Of a DNA stretch of 64,000 nucleotides, positions 45,140 through 56,695 are shown one piece after another. The notes under the pieces were generated by a model. It was not told where the DNA came from. It searched no databases and saw only the letters and a list, made by a program, of their open reading frames with translations. The first letter of the stretch is position 1. Each line of letters begins with the position of its first letter. The position numbers and the translations under genes are program-made. Location of the stretch: positions 64,001 to 128,000 of the forward strand of contig WPIO01000090.1 of assembly GCA_009760855.2 (NCBI GenBank), written 5' to 3'. This DNA is from Cristatella mucedo. Lineage: Eukaryota; Bryozoa; Phylactolaemata; Cristatellidae.

Positions 45140-46486
45140 ATGCCGGCGGCTAGTAACCTACTTGTTAGTTATGGTCGTCAGCAGCTGCAATCGCTTCGTC
45201 ATCGTATATCAAATGCATTCCTAGATATTAATGTTGTTGCTAAGATTCATGAACTATGCATTAACAAAAGGAAAGCACCCCGTAGCCGCCGCTGTGGCCG
45301 GAACCGCCAGCTTAAACGCTGCTCGTTTGGTATTCCTAGCATTGTCTCGAACCGCTTAGCACGCTCCCCCACATGCGTCACTGTAAATCTCTCAAACTTA
45401 GTGGTCATCAGGCCTGTTGTAACCCAATCGGCCAGACTTAACGCTTGCCTTTGGAATCCTCGCTCAATGTGCAATAAACCTCTAGTAATAAACGACCTTA
45501 TTTCTGAAAATGGTATCGACCTGCTCGCCCTAACTGAAACTTGGCTGAAATCGATAAACTGCCCGACAATTAAAGACGCTACTCCATCTGGTTTCACGTT
45601 CTTTCACACCCCTAGATCAATCAAAACTGGAGGTGGAGTTGCTATGATCGTGCGCTCGAAATTCAACTTCAAGCCATTTGCGGTACCCTCGAAGCAGTCT
45701 TTTGAATCAATTGTCCTGGTCTCACCCGAAAACAAGCTACCGATAGTGGCAGTAGTCTATCGCCCACCAGGTACCAAATCCTCCTTTATCTCAGATTTCT
45801 CCGATCTCATTTCGATTCTGTGTGCAAGAAATCGATCCTTCCTCGTTATGGGTGATTTCAACGTTCACTTTGATAACTTATCTGACGCTTTCAGCACCGA
45901 ATTTCGTACATTGACAGACTCATTATCTCTCGTGACTCATGTGCTTGGCCCTACCCACATCAAGGGTCACACACTCGACCAAATTTTCTCATATAACTGC
46001 ACTTTGTCATCACCAGTTATCACCAAATCCTGCTTATCTGACCACATGCAGATCTCATTCAATCTACAGTGTGTGCCCACATTCTCCTCTAAAATAACCT
46101 GTGAATCGCGAAACCTCAAGACCCTTGACATCGATGCTGTCCGTGCGAGCATATCTGCTTCACCTTTGCTGCTCAGTCCTCCCTCCGATCTGTCATCACT
46201 GGTAGATTGCTACAACACGACACTAGCTGACACGCTCGACGAGTTTGCACCTTTGACAAAGCGCACTGTGCGCCCCCGCCCAGACGGCCTATGGTTTACC
46301 ACAGACATTAAACTAGCCAAGTCTACTAAACGAAAGCTTGAAAAGGCATACAAAAGATCCGGACTAACTGTCCATCGACAGGCATATGAAGACTACTGTA
46401 GGTCGTACCAATCGATCCTAGCAAAGGCTAAGTCTAGCTTCTATAGAAACATTGTTGATGCATTGATCTGGTGCTGCCATGCATAA
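45140..46486 (+). pseudogene. LINE endonuclease frame, copy 3
   Basis: A 448-codon frame with the complete endonuclease: LTETW, RPPG, GDFN, GHTLD and SDH are all present. It shows the N-terminal extension that is open but lacks an ATG in copy 1 (SYGRQQLQSLRHRISNAF..., then a basic RSRRCGRNRQ stretch). Here an ATG exists only because the truncation point created it at 45,140. The frame runs into the first deletion junction and stops at 46,486, before the RT. Confidence 0.85.
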
Positions 46487-46549
46487 CCAACATCATTAAT
46501 CCGCCCAGTCTCCCTTCAACCATTCCTAGCAAAGACACTGGAACGGGTC

Positions 46550-47314
46550 GTGGCGGACCAGCTGAGCTCATATATCGAAACCTCACACCTTGCTAGTAAG
46601 TTCCAGTCTGGTTTTAGAGCTAATCACTCCACAGAGTCAGCATTGCTTCGGGTATACAACGACCTACTTAGGAATGCAGACATGGGTAGAGTGTCTCTGC
46701 TTGTTTTGCTCGATCTTTCGGCAGCTTTTGATACCATCGATCACAAAGTTCTTCTAGAGCGCCTCTCATCTTGCCTGGGCATCACTGGCACTGCTCTGCA
46801 GTGGTTCAGGTCCTATCTCAGTGGGAGACTCCAGAGTGTTGACGTGAATGGACAAAGATTATCTGAAGTACCTCTAAAATATGGAGTACCTCAGGGCTCT
46901 GTGCTAGGTCCGGTCCTTTTCACCGTTTATACTCTCCCTCTCGCTGATGTGATTGCCAAGCACAATCTAGGCTTTCACTTCTTTGCGGATGACACTCAGT
47001 TGTACCTTTGCTTTGATCCCTCCCAGCCTTCGAGCATCTCAAAATCTCTCAACTCACTAGCTGCATGCATTGATGACATCCGCACATGGATGGCAGCAAA
47101 TTTTCTAAAACTAAACGATGATAAAACTAACTTACTAGTTATGGGCAAACCTAGTGTTATTCAGAGATTGGAAAGGCTGACTCTCAGAAATTGGCTCTGC
47201 CAGCATATCTCCTGTCGAATCAGCTCGAAATCTAGGTGTCATATTCCAAAGCGACCTCTCGTTAGACGACCATATCAGCTCCACAGTCAAATCCGCCTTT
47301 TTTCAGCTTCATAA
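46550..47314 (+). pseudogene. LINE reverse transcriptase frame, copy 3
   Basis: A 254-codon frame with FRANHSTESALL, DLSAAFDTIDH, GVPQGSVLGP and the catalytic motif in the form FFADD instead of FYADD, a substitution at the Tyr position. It shifts out of frame near 47,188, after which LHNIAKIRAC..LVHAFVTSRLDF continue in another frame. Confidence 0.85.
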
Positions 47315-47690
47315 CATTGCTAAAATTCGGGCTTGTTTAGATAAAGATACCACGTCCAAGTTAGTTCATGCATTCGTGACATCCCGTCTCGACTTCTGCA
47401 ACTCACTGCTTACTGGCCTACCAGCATGTGCGATCAGGCGATTGCAGCTTGTGCAAAACTCTGCAGCTAGGCTTGTCTGTCGTGAGCGTCGCAGTTGCCA
47501 CACTACTCCACTTCTCGCCGACCTGCACTGGCTACCAGTCAAGCAACGGATTGACTTCAAGGTTTTGTCGCTCACTTTTACTTACCAGTCCATTGCATTT
47601 CACTTTACAGCAAATGTAAATCGCCTGGAGAGAGATTAAGTTCTCTGAGGGCGCTTTATCAAGTGAATTATTATTACTATTATTATCAAA

Positions 47691-47999
47691 AGCGATGGTT
47701 GTATCGTTATCGTTACAGAGCTGAGTCTTATTATTCTATGACCTTCATTTGACCATATTGATGGTTATAACAATTAAAATGATCGGTTAAAACCCCTGAA
47801 ACGGCAGTTGAGGCACAGTTAGGATAAAAATTGAGCATGTCCTATCGTGTTTTTTCAGATAGTTTGATTGACTTATAAAATCCAGATTACCTGTCAACAG
47901 TTGAGATTCACAAGGTTCCCTTCTCGGTCTCTGTGTGTAAGTTCTGCTTTTAATCTTATATTGATTATTTATGACTTCATTGGTTTCTCAGACAATCAT
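47691..47999. other. No identifiable feature
   Basis: AT-rich DNA right of A copy 3; no family B sequence continues here, so A copy 3 did not simply split a B element. Confidence 0.35.
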
Positions 48000-48330
48000 A
48001 ATTTACTTCAGCGAATAGTAAGTGAATACTCGCCTTGGTGACATTCGACCACTGATGTTAAACTATATACAAAAACTATCTGTGATGAACGACATGACAC
48101 CCTAAGCTTGTGGCTATAAGTACTGCTTTTTGGGCTTTTGAAGGCAAGCCAACGCATAAGAAGCTTACACTCTAACAATGTGTGATCAGACAAAGACAGC
48201 CAGAGGCTAGTGCACAGCAATTACCGGCTCCTGACAAACGATAATTTCATTCGTCACATAATCAGCCAAGACTAAGATATGGGAAACCTGCCTGCTCACA
48301 TTTCTTATGCCAGCTTCAAGAGTTCCGGCA
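48000..48330 (-). mobile_element. Possible remnant of a LINE endonuclease domain
   Basis: Minus-strand frames read VSHILVLADYV, a short gap, PLAVFV, then SLSDHTLLECKLLMRW and KSPKSSTYSHKLR. The order 'GH.LDLV..., SDH..V.C.L, K.P.....R' is that of the C-terminal half of LINE APE endonucleases. Two frame changes are needed. I cannot assign it to A or B. Confidence 0.4.
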
Positions 48331-48845
48331 TGGGTAGGTTGTGAGTACGATTAGTGTAAGGCTCATTAACCCAGAGGTGCTGATTTAGGACGGTCCCACA
48401 ACTAGTTGTCACCCTGTAAGCAAAGTCTGCTTTTTAATCAGGGTCAGAACAGGCGTGTGAGAATTTGCTCGTGGCGCTTAGTCGGCATTTCTCAGCCTCA
48501 GTGGTTGGAGGCTTGCAATAGTGATTTACCGGTGAAAACAGCTGCTATTCCTTGCTCGTCGTTAAGACAATCTAAAGTTTATTCATTCATTGCACACTGC
48601 TCGCTGCATCTGTAACTTAAAACTTTGTCTTCTATATGTATATATATATATTTATTTATATCTATGTATAGCTCCTCCTAAAGTACTAGTTCCAGTATTA
48701 ATTGTTCTCAAATAGAGTAGATATAATGAGACTAAGCAGAAGTAGCTAAAGCTCCACACTTCTACGGTTGAGTCCGTATCATTTGCGAAAATGGTTCTAA
48801 TTAGAGGGGTGCAAGAACTAAGGAATACAGAACTATTGATTGTAA
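48331..48845. other. No identifiable feature; short (TA)n near 48,638-48,660
   Basis: One 69-codon frame (48,406-48,615) has no recognised motif. Confidence 0.3.
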
Positions 48846-49456
48846 TAATAATAATAATGTACTTGATAAAGCGCCTTTAGAGAATTTAATCTCTTTCTAG
48901 GCGCTTTACATTTGCTGCCAAAGAAAATGCAATTGAATGGTAAGTAAGATCATGCTTGAAAAACAAACAAAATAAATAACATGGTTAGGGGTGACATGCA
49001 CAGGGTCAGCATGCAAATGTGGTAAGTGGCAGCATGCACAGTGTCAGCACGCATAAGCACACCAAGGACGAATCACAGGGACCCACTAAATTCTGTCCTA
49101 AATAGGTGTGTTTTTAAGTTCCTTTTAAATGTGGTCAGGTCAGGGGATGTTCTGACACAGGTCGGGAGGGAGTTCCAGGCTTTGGGAGCATACGAACTAA
49201 ATGCATGCTCTCCAAAGGATTGAAGGTTTGTACGAGGTATTTCTAGACTGTTGGATTCCGAAAAGCGGGTGGTACGATGCTTGGCCTGATGGGGGAGTAT
49301 GTCGGAGAGATAGGCTGGAGCCATAGAATGAAGGGACCTAAAAGTGAGCGACAAGAACTTGAAGTCGATCCGTTGCTTGACTGGTAGCCAGTGCAGGTCG
49401 GCGAGAAGTGGTGTGATGTGGCGACTGCGAAGCTCGCGACTGACAAGCCTACCTGC
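48846..49456 (-). mobile_element. Family A LINE, 5'-truncated 3' fragment
   Basis: Antisense copy with (ATT)n tail and stem-loop at the left. A largely open frame (49,073-49,480 minus) encodes ITPLLADLHWLPVKQRI and GEHAFSSYAPKAWNSLPT. Moderate divergence from the young copies. Confidence 0.87.
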
Positions 49457-52400
49457 GAAGTGATAAAACGAGCTGTACATCCTGCATTATATCAGTTATT
49501 TATTGCAGCAAGGCTACTTAGTAAGGCTGAAGCGTCAATTTTAGAGGCCTTCTGCCAATTAGTCTGATCGGTTGCATTTTCTTAATCTGTATTACGAACT
49601 GAAGCGTCGGAATCCAATTCACTTCTGTATGTCTTCTGAAATCTGCACTTACATTAAGTCGTAAGTGATTATGTCGGATATGTTTTAACCGTAGTTGAAC
49701 CTTAAACTATCTTAAGTTTTTAGAAAAGATTGGACGCCTTTCCAATTAGCCCTACGTCCTAAGGTATCTCAAACGATTTACAAAAATGGAACGTAATTAT
49801 TATAGGTGACGTAAATACCAGCTAACCAGTTAGGAATGGCTGCGTGAGTAATTGCATTTGCGAATTGGTGGGTATTATGGGTATTTTCAAGCATATCTCT
49901 TCTCTCGAAATTCCGTTTCAACTGCTTTAACCAACGTAAGAACCTAACTTCCCAAATTCTCAAATAGGTTCGTACCCAAACAAGTCATAGGCTAACTGTC
50001 TGCTTGGCTTTCTTTGCCTGAACATGATATATTTTTTCACTAGCCCTGCAGGTAACCTGAATATCTTGGATAAGTTAATCAATTTTTAAACCTGTGTTAA
50101 TCTTTTAATTTCTATTGGTAAGTTCAGAGAAACCCATAAATATATATATATATATATATATATGTTCGTCCGACAATGAAAACTATCTAAGATCTGCTTA
50201 GGAGAAATATACTGCAGAAATTGTATCTAAATTTTTGACAATTTGCACGTAAGGTAGTTGAATTTCAAAAAGATTAATCTAATAATTTGAACCTGGAAGA
50301 AGCCAAAGCAAAATATCGGCATTTACAAAATGTCATGCCCTCAACTTTATGTGTATTTGTTGTCCTAACTTGTTGAACCTTGGCTTGTTGACGCAAGCTT
50401 TAACTGCAAGTGACATTGTTCTACTGATAATTAAAAAACCGTGAATATATTCACAGCTCCTAGAAAACTATAGCCAGTATCAATTTTCGTTTTTGTCAAA
50501 GATTCTTTGAATGTTTTTTATCAAGCAACTTTTAGCACAAATTTATTAGTTGAAAAAGCTTCTGTTGAGGTTCAGGCGACACCACTGAACTGAAGCTTTT
50601 CTCTACGTAACTGATAAAATCAAATAGGAAAAAGACGGTGGAAATCTCACAGCCCAAGTGCTGCTGGGTCTATTTCTGTTTTTGCCTTTATTATCTAATA
50701 TATCTGTATTAAAGATATAGAAAAATTAACTTCCGAAAGGTAAGGCACTGGTATTGCTCAAATCGCACCCGAAAGATTGTGTTCTGGCAGTGTCGTGTGA
50801 GGAAAGCTTTAGCCTTCTAGACTAGTCACCCGTCTCTCAAGGCCCCTAATCGGTCCTTTACTAATCTCTATTTTTGGTGAACTTCAGGTAGCGTTATTCG
50901 GGTACATTCAATTAATTAAATTATTGCTTTTGATAAACATGAAGGGGTATTTTCGGTTTAAATCATTTGTCCTGTACACTTCTGGTTAGTTGATCATCAG
51001 GGCGTAAACCTGAAGACTTTGAATTCACAGGTTAAAGTGTAAATAATGTCATCATAGAGGCTACATAGGCATTATCCAATGGTAAAGAACTTTTACAAGT
51101 TTGTTAATTCAAACATTTTTAGCTGCAAAGCAAAAACTGCAGAATAGATTAGCAGTATTTTTCAGCTCTATTAAGCATTGGTGAATGACATAAAGAAAAC
51201 AAACCTAAAACGAGCCCTATGCTCCTTTCATGGCACTGAACGAGAGTATCGTGAACGCTCTGCTAAATTCTGTACGTAAAGCCAATAACTATCAACGAAT
51301 CACAGTGCCAATCTGTCTCACTAGCTCGTTGCATGAATTAAATTGTGTACCAAGAATAAATGACAGATGAATTATTGGGGCAGTTAATGATATATGAAGA
51401 ACTATACTTTCGTTCATCCGACAACGGTACAGATTAGAGTAAGCGAAACTAGGGCATTACTGGCAGCTGGTATAAATTAAACTCTCTAATCTTCCAAGCT
51501 ATAAACGAGTTTTCGCCGTACCAGATCCAGGATTTACAGGTTGGGAAATGGAGATAAGGTGCAAATAAATTCCAGGCTCCCTCAGACATATTGACATTGG
51601 TACCACGTAAAAACAGTTGACACATCCATTCTGCTCGATGATTCCACTTTGCTACAGCCCATTAGGCCTGCTTAAAATTCCCCTATGATACATTTACTGG
51701 CTCCTATCCAGGGCAGGGGGCAATCGCCCATTCAGCACTTCCTTGGATCCACCCTTGGGTTTTCATGATTTCAGCAAGAGCACATTTAATCATCACCACC
51801 ACTAGTACTATAATGATCAATTTGTGATTGTTGAGTTTTTAATTTACCGAATAATTAAAAAATGATAATAAAACAAAGAAATTGATATGCAGCTTATTAT
51901 TAATGGGCCTACCCACCGAAACTCAGTACTAGGAGAGCTTGGCTACCAACGTGGGTCTACGAGCACATATCCTGTAGGATCTACTTAAATTGTTCAAGTG
52001 CTGATTTAAAATTGTCTGTCATCATACAACTGCATCAGCTCCACATTCCAGTCTGCCTATTTTTAGCAGATTAGTTTTTTGAAAATTCTGGCCTGCATGG
52101 ACAGGGATAATACTTTCAAAATGGTCCTACAGTTGTGAAGTTTTGTTTAGGCTTGTGCAGTGTTTTTACAGCTTCCCCATCATCTTACACATACATAGAC
52201 TTTTATTTCTTTTTTTGTTCTTCTAATGCTTACACCTAAATGATTTGAATAGGCTGACTAATTTTGGGGCCTATTTATCAATGATCCTGAGGTTTATTGT
52301 GTGCGTGAGCACCCAAGCCTCAATAAATGTGTGCTTCATAACTAATTTCCTATTGTGCAGCCCGTACTCATAGTTGACACTTAGTCATTGAGTTTCCTGT

Positions 52401-53389
52401 ACGTGCCCGTGGAATATATTTAATGAAATGCTGCTCTGTACTGGCGAAATGTAAGTGACATGTTAGTACTTTGTCTTACAATGGCTAAGCTAAACCTCGG
52501 TGTATATATATATCTAATTACGTAAATAGGTACTTATCAAATCACTCTTCTGCAAGCTAGTCTGGACTATTTTAAATGCAGTGTGCTCTTTAACTTTTTT
52601 AAAACAAGCTTGAACTTCTTGATTGAGCGGCATAGAAATATTCCGAAACGTTCAGGGGCAACTGAGCGGAACTGCACCAGCAGTTTAGAATAAATCATTA
52701 ATTAACTGCAGAGATGAAACTAAAACATCCTTTTCTGCAGATATATTTTGGAAGCTGGAAAACCTTTTTAATTTTTGGTGGCATCCAAATATTAATTCTT
52801 TTTGTATTGAACATAATCCTCCTCATTATGTATGCTTTAGAAGTTAAGGCAATTGCGACAATTTCATAAAAAACATAATATTTTTTTCCAGATCAAAATA
52901 ATGATTTTAAATTAGAGGGTAACATGGAAAATTAATCCAAACTTACAAAATGTACACTTAAGTCCTCTTTAAATTGCCACTTCAAGGGCATCAAAAATAT
53001 AGACGTTCTAGATTTGTGGTAAGTTTACATATTATTTTCAAGGAAAATCATATGAGTTTTTTAACTAAATATTTACATTATATTGTCATTTATAACTTCA
53101 TTTAAAGACTGGTAAATCCTGTAAAAAGCACCAGACTTTCCCCACTGAGTAACCTGCCATACACTATTTGACATTTTTGAGATCGTTTATCGAGTATATG
53201 GATTTTGATACTTATGTCCATCCTATTCTGACATGTTTCTTAATGACAGCCTAAATTATACATGCCAATTTTTTAACCTTTTAATGACCAGAAAGCCACA
53301 ATCAACTGAAAAAAAACTTTTCCTAAGCCTCTCTCAGTGTTGTGCTGCTTTTTGCATTATTAACATTATGCCATCTTTTCAATCTACAG
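49457..53389. other. Long interval with no identified gene
   Basis: Nearly 4 kb of AT-rich DNA; I found no LINE, SINE or credible exon. A (TA)n run lies at 50,137-50,163. Near 51,690-51,770, 'gggcagggggcaatcgccc' beside 'cttggatccaccc' looks like the G-run/C-run ends of a dispersed element, but I could not define one. Confidence 0.35.
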
Positions 53390-54412
53390 TGAGACGAATA
53401 TGCCACTTTTGACGTTTGCCTCCGAAGCCGGCAGAGAGGCGGATGTATTTGAAGGATTCAAGCTAATTGCTGGAGCCGTAAGCAACGACTTTGGTCTTGT
53501 AAGCACATACCTAAGGTCAACTACATGTTCGTAGTATATATTATTCTATCACCAAGAATAACCCGTTCTCTTTGACCAGCCTTATTCATGATAGACTACT
53601 TTAAATTTCGACTGCACGCTGACAAGGAAAAGAAGAAAACATTTATGATACTGCTTTAACAGCCGATCCGACGTGACACTATTGTAATATATCTAATGAC
53701 CCCCAGCCAGAGTGGCCAGTGACACCCACCGTCATCTTGAACCTTCTATATCTTACGTTGAGAGTAAAAGAGTGATACTTTGCAAGAGAGACGGGGATTT
53801 TCCTATTAAAAAGCATGACGGCTCTCAGGCGGATTCAATGCCTATGATTAAGCTGAATTCATTTGTGCTAGATATGATGTATATAGCATCGCGAAGGCCA
53901 GGGATATTTCTGGGAGCTACAACCAAACTTTTCATCTAAAACATCTGGGAAAGAACTAGCGATTTTTCTTCAATGTGGTACTTTAAAAGTTAAATCCAAT
54001 ATGTTTCGCTTCTTTATCTTTGATGTCCATAGCTCTGCATTGGATTAGCGATACCGATGTCTCTGATCGCATTTTCGAGGTCATAGCGGTTGGGAAGGCA
54101 GGAAGTCTTATTCTAATTCAGACGTAATAACAGGGATCTGGAATATCATTCTTACTGTTATGAGTCCATCTCTCTTCCGAGTACACTAAACCTATCACTA
54201 AAGTATTGGGCATGACGGCCCATGGCAATAATGGTCTGGGTGTAATTACAAAGGAATATGCCAAGCGTGGTTATAGGCAAGCATCTGCCAGTTAGACTTT
54301 TGGAACAGCGGGCCATGCAAAAGTATCGGCAGCACATTTTGTCAATCGGTTTGAGCGTAATTCTTGGTATAAAAATCGTCACCCATCTCCCGGCTCCACT
54401 GAACAGTTCTGA
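53390..54412 (+). pseudogene. Cluster of unrecognised exon-like frames
   Basis: Four plus-strand pieces look coding. (a) 53,390-53,477 or -53,498, after acceptor 'aatctacag' and before GTAAGC, reads NMPLLTFASEAGREADVFEG. (b) 53,709-53,939 is open, reads HRHLEPSISYVESKRV and ends in a stop. (c) 54,035-54,127, after 'tgatgtccatag', reads DTDVSDRIFEVIAVGKAG. (d) 54,182-54,412 reads KVLGMTAHGNNGLGVITKEY and YAKRGYRQAS, has one internal TAG, then GHAKVSAAHFVNRFERN. I do not recognise a family. The phases of (a) and (b) do not join cleanly, so this may be a broken gene or several unrelated remnants. Confidence 0.3.
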
Positions 54413-55185
54413 GGTTATATAAATAAAAGAAAGGCATGGTGAACTTTTCCCTATTTACGATAGAATATTTTTTGAGCAAGCAGTATTTTATCCGTGCCTT
54501 AAAAGCTTTTTGCACAGTGTATTTATATTATATGATTTATCCATGTACCTATTCTTATTTTGGCTATGCGAGCCGAAATAAGCTTTGTATGGTTCGCATA
54601 ACCTGACAGGCACTTTCGTGTAGTAATTATTGCATAGTCTAGGAGAAATTGTGTTCCTACATAGTTAACTGCATCTGGCGGTTTCAAAAACGCGGTAAAA
54701 TATCAATGAATTATGGTTATAGACTGTTCTTGTACTTACCATAAGCATAACCTAAATGGCTGTAATGCACTAGTACTTTTGCATTACTATGGGTACTACA
54801 TTAGCAATTTTTTTCCGTCTAACCATAATACAGGCCGGTAACTGCCCAGCCTGCGCCAGATTTGGAAAACCGTCTTTGCAGTAGTTTGCATGTATCTATA
54901 ACGAGATCAAGGTCTCTGAATTAGCTAAACAAGCGTATTATCGTTACTATTACCATGAACCTGCCGCTGGTAACTTACAAAAAATAAAAGTAGAAAACTT
55001 CAAAAAATGTAGTCCTCGCAGCCTAAGCTAAGTTCATGTTAATGTAGGAGGAATTTGGTAATTTTTGGCATTTGGGATCAGGAAAATACTTGTAACCGAA
55101 ATACAAAGAATAACCCTATTGACTAGCAGGATGGAATTTCTTGTTCTTGCCATTGGAAGCAGCTTATTTCCATAAGCACTGTCAT
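54413..55185. other. No gene; imperfect hairpin at 54,566-54,599
   Basis: AT-rich spacer. 'atgcgagcc' and 'ggttcgcat' pair with one mismatch around a 16-base loop; function unknown. Confidence 0.3.
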
Positions 55186-55372
55186 AAATAAATAAATAGT
55201 AGCTGATTGAACAGCCTCTTTTTGTATAGCGACAGAAGAGCCTTTACGGCTATCACCACCACTTGCAGTGGCGATAAAGGAGCGCCCACCCAGGATTCTA
55301 ACCCGTGACCTCGGGGCCCGAGGTCGTGAAAAGCAACCGCCTTACCTAGTGATCTATTAAGGTTCACTGTAA
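55186..55372 (-). mobile_element. tRNA-derived SINE, copy 2
   Basis: On the minus strand: A-box TAGATCACTAGG (complement of 55,345-55,356), B-box GGTTAGAATCC (complement of 55,293-55,303), then the same body as copy 1 ('ccactgcaagtggtggtgat', 'ccgtaaaggctcttctg', 'aggctgtt'). It ends in a (TTTA)n-like tail at 55,182-55,200. Similarity to copy 1 is roughly 80-85 percent by eye. Confidence 0.77.
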
Positions 55373-55798
55373 ATGCTAGCTAGATTCATTGGAAGTCCTG
55401 GAACAGAGACTTTCTGGTGCGGTTAGATTATGACAGTATTCGAGATGATTAGTAGCTTCGGAACGCATAAAAATTATAACAGGATACTTCGGCATCTGTT
55501 GCAATATAGTATACTGAGCTAAAACCTAGAGATAGTTTGTCCGTGACACTTCGGCCTTCAGATGAAGAAGTTGTATGCTGGACGGTATTCGATGTTCTAC
55601 ATCCATGTCACTATGTGGCTGTAGTAGAGACTTTTCGAAGCAAACTAAACCGACTTGTGTACCTGTGCCTGTGTTCTTGATTTCTGCACTGCTCTGTCCT
55701 CTGTCCTCATCTGCAATCCACAAAGAATCAGTTTGGTAGCTAAGGCATAAAGGGTGTGCATCTAAGCCACTGTTAACGCTAGTATTTTCTAACAGATT
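55373..55798 (-). other. Unrecognised open frame 5' of the B element
   Basis: A 96-codon minus-strand frame (55,526-55,816) with ordinary composition (for example WIADEDRGQSSAEIKNTG and PSSIQLLHLKAEV). An acceptor-like 'ataaatctgttag' precedes most of it. There is no known domain and no partner exon, and its first codons overlap the B element. It may be chance. Confidence 0.22.
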
Positions 55799-56345
55799 TA
55801 TAAGACAGTAAACCATTTAATGACCAATGCTGTCAGTTCTGACTCCCCAGATATTAAGGGCTCAGCCGAAAAGTTTTCAGCCTTCTTTACTGAAAACATT
55901 TTGCACATTCGTGCCTCCATTAAGCCCCCTCCGACCAAAGCAATCGCCGTTCCTCAACCTGTGACCTTTCTTAAAAGGTTCTCTGATGTTTCTGCCTGTG
56001 ATGTGGCTGCCTTAATAAGGTCTAGCTAAAAGAGCTCGTCTCCTGAAGACCATATACCTTCATCTCTGTGGTCTTCACTTCCAGAACAACTTAGCCCTGC
56101 CATAACCAAGATTTGTAATGCTTCTTTGGGAAAAGGGGTCGTCCCCAAGTGCTTCAAATCGGCAATCGTTAGACCTATTCTTAAAAAGCCTGGATTAGAC
56201 ACAGAGGTCCTAGCAAACTATCGTCCAGTTTCCCTTCTTCCGTTCTTATCAAAGATTCTTGAAAAAATTGTCCTAAGCAGCTAGTTGAACATATTGAAAA
56301 TAATGGAATGTCAGAAACATTTCAATCAGGTTTAAAGAGGCAGCA

Positions 56346-56695
56346 CTCTACTGAAACTGCTCTCCTCCGTGTTAACAATGACATTCTACGTGGCAACGAC
56401 GACGGGAATGTCACTGCCCCAGCTCTGCTAGATCTGTCTGCTGCCTTCGACACCATTGATCACGAAGTTCTGCTTGAACAATTGAGAACAACGATCGGTC
56501 TGGCAGACGAATCACTGGAACTCTACTGAAACTGCTCTCCTCCGTGTTAACAATGACATTCTACGTGGCAACGACGACGGGAATATCACTGCCCTAGCTC
56601 TGCTAGATCTGTCTGCTGCCTTCGACACCATTGATCACGAAGTTCTGCTTGAACAATTGAGAACAACGATCGGTCTGGCAGACGAAGCACTGGCG
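56346..56695 (+). repeat. 175-bp tandem duplication covering RT motif A
   Basis: The segment starting 'ctctactgaaactgctctcc' occurs at 56,346 and again at 56,521, about 98 percent identical. Each unit encodes TETALLRVNND and DLSAAFDTIDHEVLLEQL. As 175 is not a multiple of three, the second unit is out of frame with the first. The few differences between the units (for example gggaatgtc/gggaatatc) show some time has passed since. Confidence 0.92.

Larger units (their letters stand above)
45140..47690 (+). mobile_element. Family A LINE, copy 3 (5'-truncated, three internal deletions)
   Basis: It begins at 'gccggcggctag', which is 3,010-3,030 of copy 1, so the first 230 bp or so are missing. 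Compared with copies 1 and 2, three stretches are gone. One is between 'attgttga' and 'tgcattgatctgg' (46,458). One is about 110 bp at 46,500. The third is nearly 400 bp, joining 'cactttta' to 'cttaccag' at 47,580, which removes the C-terminal tail and most of the 3' UTR. There is also a frameshift near 47,188. The remaining sequence is almost identical to copies 1 and 2, so the damage is recent or happened during insertion. Confidence 0.9.

Noticed and set aside
45247-45597. Minus-strand frames inside the A copies (also at 3,124 and 15,896)
   Set aside because: Antisense shadows of the highly conserved endonuclease frame; conserved only because the copies are young.
46440-47590. Introns in A copy 3, as an explanation of the missing segments
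   Set aside because: The junctions do not follow GT-AG even when shifted through local microhomology, so deletion is the better reading.
51660-51780. A dispersed element with G-run and C-run ends
   Set aside because: The short phrases are suggestive, but no termini, length or second copy could be found in the window.
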